This document shows positions 60,465 to 64,000 of a DNA stretch of 64,000 nt, one piece after another (the stretch's first letter is position 1; the number at the start of each line of letters is the position of its first letter). Source of the stretch: Mesorhizobium huakuii (GTDB taxonomy: Bacteria > Pseudomonadota > Alphaproteobacteria > Rhizobiales > Rhizobiaceae). Where the stretch lies: assembly GCF_014189455.1 (NCBI RefSeq), contig NZ_CP050296.1:2724001-2788000 (forward strand), in the 5' to 3' direction. Both the position numbers and the translations under genes were made by a program. The notes below the pieces were generated by a model. That model saw only the letters and a list, made by a program, of their open reading frames with translations, did no database searches and was not told where the DNA came from.

Positions 60465-62012
60465 TCAGCGGCCCGGCAAGGAAGGTTGCGAAGGCTGAGG
60501 AAGCACGAGCGACCCCTTGCTGTCGAGATAGGCACGCAGCCGCCAGTCGCGAAAGCTCCAGGCGCGCCAGTTCTGCCGGACGGTGCGATACCAGTCTTCG
60601 TCGCTGGCCCGCAATCCTTCAAGCTCGCGCGTAGCGCCCGCGGCAGCCGTCTTGTCCTGATGGTCAAAGAAACGATCGAGCGCCGGAAACGCACCCGGGC
60701 CGAGCGAGCGCAGATACCAGGCGTCGAGGGGAATGCCCTGGCCGGTCATTTCGAGGGAATGGTCGACATTGTAATTGGCGATCGTCGCTGCGAAGTTGAT
60801 GAAACAGCAGGCATAAAGCGTCAGCGATAACGTCAGAAGATTGGCGGAGGACAGCCATTCATTGGATTTTCCAAGCGCGATGCGGGCGATGATCAGCGCA
60901 AGCCCTGCCGCCACCAGCCCCATCCAGACGAAAGCGGCGATGCGCCAGTAGGTCAGCGCATAGATGCCGACATAGAGATCGAGCCGCAGGATCGACGAGA
61001 CGACCAGCATGATGTTCTGCGCCACCCAGGCATAGACCAGCCGACGGATGAGCGGATCCCCCGAGGTCTCGCTTCCCGGCCTGAGCGCTGCCAGGACAAA
61101 ACCGGCGGCAAGCAGCGCGGTGACGATCAAGGGATAGGCGCCGCGATGCGCATAGGCGGCGTAGCTCAAGCCGTCGGGAAGGGCCACCCCGCCCCACAGA
61201 TAGGTGGCGTCGAGCCCGGTCTGCAGCGCGAACAACGCGTTGAAGACGATCAAGGCGCGCAGGATGGCGGCCTTGCCGAACACGATGTCCTCGACGACGT
61301 GCTTTTGCGCATTGATCGCCGGTTGAGCAGCGGCAAGGGGGTTGTTTGGCCGGGAGACGCGTTTCGAAAACCGCGGCAGGCGTGGCCGCAGAAAGGCCCA
61401 GACGCCGGCGAGCACGAACAGCCAGAAGGCGATCCTTGCCAGCTGGATGAGATCGAGCAGTTTTAGAAGATCGATCAGCGACAGCCAGTATTCGATGACC
61501 GGATTGGCGGCGCCGAACAGCGCCAGGAAAACGGCGCCCAGCGTCAGCGGCATCGCCCAGACCGCGATCGCCGCCAGCCGCACGCGGCGCCGGCCGAAGC
61601 GTCGCGCCGTCTTGCGCCAGCGGATGAAATCTCTGATGAAGCGGAACGGCGCCGCGAGCCCGAACAGTGCGATCTGGCCGGCAATGCGCGCTAGGCTGTG
61701 CCGCAGCCGACCGCTCAGCGAAAGCGCGAAGACGATCAGCGCCGCAAGCGCGATCGACACCGACAGGACGCTGACATTTTCGGCAAGCGGCAGCAGCGCG
61801 ACAAGCAGAGCGGCGGGCTTGAGCCAGACCTTGATGTCGCTGAAGGCTGTGGGGTGCATGGCGACGACCGCGGCGGCAATGAGGATGGCGAACAGGAAGA
61901 CGGTGATGCCGGCGGGCTGGCCGTAGAACAGAAAATCCGCCAGCACGACCAGCAGCACGGCAACACCGAAGCGGCTGCAATAGCTTGGTGCCGCTGTGAA
62001 GAATGATGTCAT
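60465..62012 (-). CDS. DUF4173 integral membrane protein
   Basis: 515-residue multi-pass inner-membrane protein of the DUF4173 family, about 12 hydrophobic segments. Features are FGVAVLLVVLADFLFYGQPAGITVFLFA, LSLSGRLRHSLARIAGQIALFG, YLWGGVALPDGLSYAAYAHRGAYPLIVTALLAAGFVL and FINFAATIANYNVDHSLEM. The C-terminus is hydrophilic (WYRTVRQNWRAWSFRDWRLRAYL). It lies 4 bases before the response-regulator gene, which suggests the three form an operon. Gram-negative cre loci also pair CreBC with a membrane protein (CreD), but this protein is not a CreD homologue. Function unknown. Confidence 0.88.
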   Translation of the reverse strand: MTSFFTAAPSYCSRFGVAVLLVVLADFLFYGQPAGITVFLFAILIAAAVVAMHPTAFSDIKVWLKPAALLVALLPLAENVSVLSVSIALAALIVFALSLSGRLRHSLARIAGQIALFGLAAPFRFIRDFIRWRKTARRFGRRRVRLAAIAVWAMPLTLGAVFLALFGAANPVIEYWLSLIDLLKLLDLIQLARIAFWLFVLAGVWAFLRPRLPRFSKRVSRPNNPLAAAQPAINAQKHVVEDIVFGKAAILRALIVFNALFALQTGLDATYLWGGVALPDGLSYAAYAHRGAYPLIVTALLAAGFVLAALRPGSETSGDPLIRRLVYAWVAQNIMLVVSSILRLDLYVGIYALTYWRIAAFVWMGLVAAGLALIIARIALGKSNEWLSSANLLTLSLTLYACCFINFAATIANYNVDHSLEMTGQGIPLDAWYLRSLGPGAFPALDRFFDHQDKTAAAGATRELEGLRASDEDWYRTVRQNWRAWSFRDWRLRAYLDSKGSLVLPQPSQPSLPGR

Positions 62013-62299
62013 GACCTGACCTTCCTGATCGGATTCCATCGCCGTGGCGGCGGGCTCTTGCGGGCAAAGGGAATGAGGATCGCCACAGGCTTCACGCGCG
62101 GCGGATCGACCAGCCACCAGCCTTCGCTGTGCAGACGCTGTGGCAAGGACCAACGGGGTCTTGCTCGCTTGTGCATGCCGCCTGTCTCGCAGGCCGGCAG
62201 GGAGGCAGCAGGGCGGATTGGAGGAGGTTTTCGGCAGGCGTGTGCAGTTTTCGTGCAGGACGTGCGCTTCAGGGCTGGGGCGCTGCCCCAGCCGGCTCC

Positions 62300-62491
62300 T
62301 TTCCTCTCCCTCCGGAGGGGGGGAGGTGGCTCGGCGAAGCCGAGACGGAGTGGGGGAACCACCTGGCAAGCGCCGCGAACGGATATTGAAAAGGGACCAA
62401 GGCGCAAGCCTCGCCTTGCGCCCAAGGGTCGACCCCCACTCCGTCGAGCTTCGCTCGACACCTCTCCCCCGATCGACGGGGGAGAGGAAGG
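62300..62491. repeat. Palindromic intergenic repeat (R4a)
   Basis: CCTCTCCCTCCGGAGGGG and GATCGACGGGGGAGAGG with inner ACGGAGTGGGGG and CCCCCACTCCGT arms. Total about 190 bases. Confidence 0.75.
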
Positions 62492-62530
62492 GCCCCCGTC
62501 CGCAACTGCCGAGGAGGACGCCGAGCTTTT

Positions 62531-62635
62531 ACCTCCCCCTTGTGGGGAGGTCGGACCGAAGGTCCGGGTGGGGGGTCCGGCGCCGCACCCCCACCCCGCT
62601 GCTTCGCAGCGACCCTCCCCACAAGGGGGAGGGTG
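62531..62635. repeat. Palindromic intergenic repeat (R4b)
   Basis: ACCTCCCCCTTGTGGGGAGG at the left and CCTCCCCACAAGGGGGAGGG at the right form inverted arms around GGTCCGGGTGGGGGGTCCGG and GCTTCGCAGC hairpins. Related in style to R1 but a separate family. Confidence 0.75.
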
Positions 62636-62688
62636 GGCGCACAGCCGCAACGCTTGCCTCACCCGCCCACACGCGGCATAGATCGGTT

Positions 62689-63582
62689 ATGACCGAACCC
62701 TACCGCCCGCGCCGCTCGGTGCTCTACGTCCCGGCCTCCAGCGACAAGGCGCTGGCCAAGATCGCGCAGCTGTCCTGCGATGCAATCATCATCGACCTCG
62801 AGGACGCCGTCGCGCCGGCCGACAAGATTGCCGCCCGCGAAAAGCTGCCTGCAATCTTCGCCAGCCGCCCGGCTGCCAACACTCTTGGCCACCGCTGCGA
62901 GATGGTGGTGCGCGTCAATGCGCTGGCCAGCGAATGGGGCGCCGACGACCTCTTGGCCGTGGCAAAAATCGAGCCCGACGGCATCCTGTTGTCCAAGGTC
63001 GCCACACCGCGCGATATCCTTGAAGTCGGCGACGTGCTCGACGACAATTTTGCCCCCGACAGTGTGAAATTATGGGCGATGATCGAGACGCCCAAGGCGC
63101 TGCTCAACATCGGCGCCATGGCCGAACTGGGCCGCGATCCGGCCTCACGGCTCAATTGTTTCGTGGCCGGAACGAATGATCTGGCCAAGGACACCGGTGT
63201 GCTGATGACGCCGGACCGGCGCTACCTCGTGCCATGGCTGATGCAGATGGTGCTGGCCGCGCGCGCCGGCGGCCTCGACATGCTCGACGGCGTCGCCAAT
63301 GATTTTCGCGACCTCGACGCCTTTGCCCGTGAGTGCGCGGAAGGGGCGGCCATGGGTTTCGACGGCAAGACCCTCATCCATCCGGCCCAGATCGACGCGG
63401 CGAACCGCGCCTTCGCGCCGTCGCCGGCAGCGCTGACCGAGGCGCGGCTGATAAAGGACGCCTTTTCACGTTCCGACAATGCCGACAAAGGCGTGATTTC
63501 GTTGAACGGAAAAATGGTCGAGCGCCTGCACCTGGCGCAGGCCGAAAAACTGCTGGCGAAAGCGGCCGCCATCGGCGCATGA
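62689..63582 (+). CDS. HpcH/HpaI aldolase/citrate lyase-family protein (CitE-like)
   Basis: 297-residue TIM-barrel C-C lyase of the CitE/malyl-CoA lyase family. PRRSVLYVPASSDKALAKIAQLSCDAIIIDLEDAVAP is the N-terminal signature; the metal-binding Glu is in WAMIETPKALLNIGAM, and MGFDGKTLIHPAQIDAANRAFAP is the conserved C-terminal segment. It probably acts on malyl-CoA or a related acyl-CoA. ATG 62689. Precise substrate cannot be told from sequence. Confidence 0.92.
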   Translation: MTEPYRPRRSVLYVPASSDKALAKIAQLSCDAIIIDLEDAVAPADKIAAREKLPAIFASRPAANTLGHRCEMVVRVNALASEWGADDLLAVAKIEPDGILLSKVATPRDILEVGDVLDDNFAPDSVKLWAMIETPKALLNIGAMAELGRDPASRLNCFVAGTNDLAKDTGVLMTPDRRYLVPWLMQMVLAARAGGLDMLDGVANDFRDLDAFARECAEGAAMGFDGKTLIHPAQIDAANRAFAPSPAALTEARLIKDAFSRSDNADKGVISLNGKMVERLHLAQAEKLLAKAAAIGA

Positions 63583-63590
63583 TCCCGGCC

Positions 63591-63650
63591 AAAGCAATTC
63601 CAGGAAAAGTGCGTAGCGGTTTTCCGTCCGGAATTACGTAAAAAGAACGA
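63591..63650. repeat. Short dispersed palindromic repeat (R5)
   Basis: AGCAATTCCAGGAAAAGTGC, then GCGGTTTTCCGTCCGGAATTACG. Copy of the R5 family, lying between the CitE-like and DUF1737 genes. Confidence 0.7.
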
Positions 63651-63674
63651 GTTATTTACGACAGGACTTGAGAC

Positions 63675-63881
63675 ATGAAACTCTACCGCTTTCTGACCGC
63701 CCCGGACGACGCCAGCTTCTGCCACAAGGTGACGGCGGCGCTGAACAAGGGCTGGCACCTGTTCGGCTCGCCGACCTACGCCTATGACAAGAAAGCCAAG
63801 ACCATGCGCTGCGGCCAGGCCGTGGTGAAGGATGTCGACGGCCAGGAATACGGGCCGGACACCAAGCTCAGCGACTGGTAG
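63675..63881 (+). CDS. DUF1737 protein
   Basis: 68-residue protein: MKLYRFLTAPDDASFCHKVTAALNKGWHLFGSPTYAYD and MRCGQAVVKDVDG, matching the DUF1737 family, normally 60-70 residues. ATG 63675 follows GACTTGAGAC, a weak Shine-Dalgarno. Role unknown. No neighbour in the window offers context. Confidence 0.88.
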   Translation: MKLYRFLTAPDDASFCHKVTAALNKGWHLFGSPTYAYDKKAKTMRCGQAVVKDVDGQEYGPDTKLSDW

Positions 63882-64000
63882 GGAGAGCCGCCGGGGCCCT
63901 TCTCTCTTCGGGCGTTTCCGCCAATCGCCAAGGCATGGGTCGGTCGACGCAAGCGTCGCTTCAAAAAGTCCGCTTCACCGGCCTAATTGAACACCGCCTC

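Larger units (their letters stand above)
62013..62688. other. Gene-free interval with two repeat units
   Basis: 676 bases between the DUF4173 and CitE-like genes. 62300-62635 holds two adjacent palindromic repeats (next entries). The left 290 bases show no conserved ORF, although they should contain the promoter of the DUF4173 operon on the minus strand. Confidence 0.6.

Noticed and set aside
62009..62662. 217-codon minus-strand frame upstream of the DUF4173 gene
   Set aside because: It runs through two palindromic repeat units, is Pro/Arg-rich and matches no family. DUF4173 starts cleanly at ATG 62012.

Overview
The window reads as chromosomal DNA of a high-GC alphaproteobacterium of the Rhizobiales, most likely Mesorhizobium or a close relative. 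The evidence is the gene set and order (ftsY/ispZ, leuD-leuB-asd, ffh-chorismate mutase-rpsP, acnA beside a ccm operon), IalB-like, DUF1127, DUF2794 and DUF1737 proteins, and several families of palindromic intergenic repeats. Nearly all genes are housekeeping or small accessory chromosomal genes. There is no rRNA, no recognisable tRNA, no CRISPR array and no prophage.

Layout. 0-2.5 kb: ftsY (cut by the window edge), a frameshifted ispZ and two flavin oxidoreductases. 2.5-3.65 kb: an IS5-family element. 3.7-5.5 kb: an ArsR/SRPBCC operon with a clear operator, and an acetyltransferase. 5.6-10.2 kb: leuD, a tandem pair of exported proteins of unknown function, RidA, a VOC protein and leuB. 10.2-15.4 kb: a MarR/SRPBCC operon, a cold-shock/DUF805 fusion, a glycosyltransferase and a DEAD-box helicase. 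15.8-17.1 kb: asd, preceded by a short ORF for a Thr/Lys-rich peptide and an attenuator-like structure. 17.3-23.3 kb: GNAT, ACT, bestrophin, DoxX, SRPBCC and lipoprotein genes, then rpsP, chorismate mutase and ffh. 23.6-25.6 kb: a transposase remnant, an orphan antitoxin and an SH3/DUF1236 protein. 25.6-47.2 kb: a metallopeptidase, a lytic transglycosylase, argG, an MHYT-GGDEF-EAL protein, rlmN, IalB, a tyrosine phosphatase overlapping a 2H phosphoesterase, a tesA/ybbA/ybbP-type locus, a Bax-inhibitor-1 protein and others. 47.3-55.7 kb: a ceramidase-like protein, acnA, a damaged ccm operon, a gluconolactonase and a tautomerase. 55.8-56.95 kb: a second IS copy in inverted orientation. 57-64 kb: a FAD oxidoreductase, a two-component system with a frameshifted kinase, a DUF4173 protein, a CitE-like lyase and a DUF1737 protein.

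Three results stand out. (1) The asd leader encodes a 13-residue peptide with 7 Thr and 3 Lys, followed by mutually exclusive hairpins and a terminator. This is the architecture of a translation-coupled attenuator for the Lys/Thr branch of aspartate-family biosynthesis. (2) The two identical 1,150-bp IS copies have mismatched flanks as they stand. Exchanging one flank restores a perfect target duplication, which implies that the roughly 52 kb between them was inverted by recombination. (3) The ccm operon has no ccmC, carries an Imm50-like ORF in its place, and has a frameshift in ccmB.

Three genes (ispZ, ccmB, the sensor kinase) are each broken by one missing base in a G- or C-rich run. That may be decay, but base-calling error has to be excluded first.
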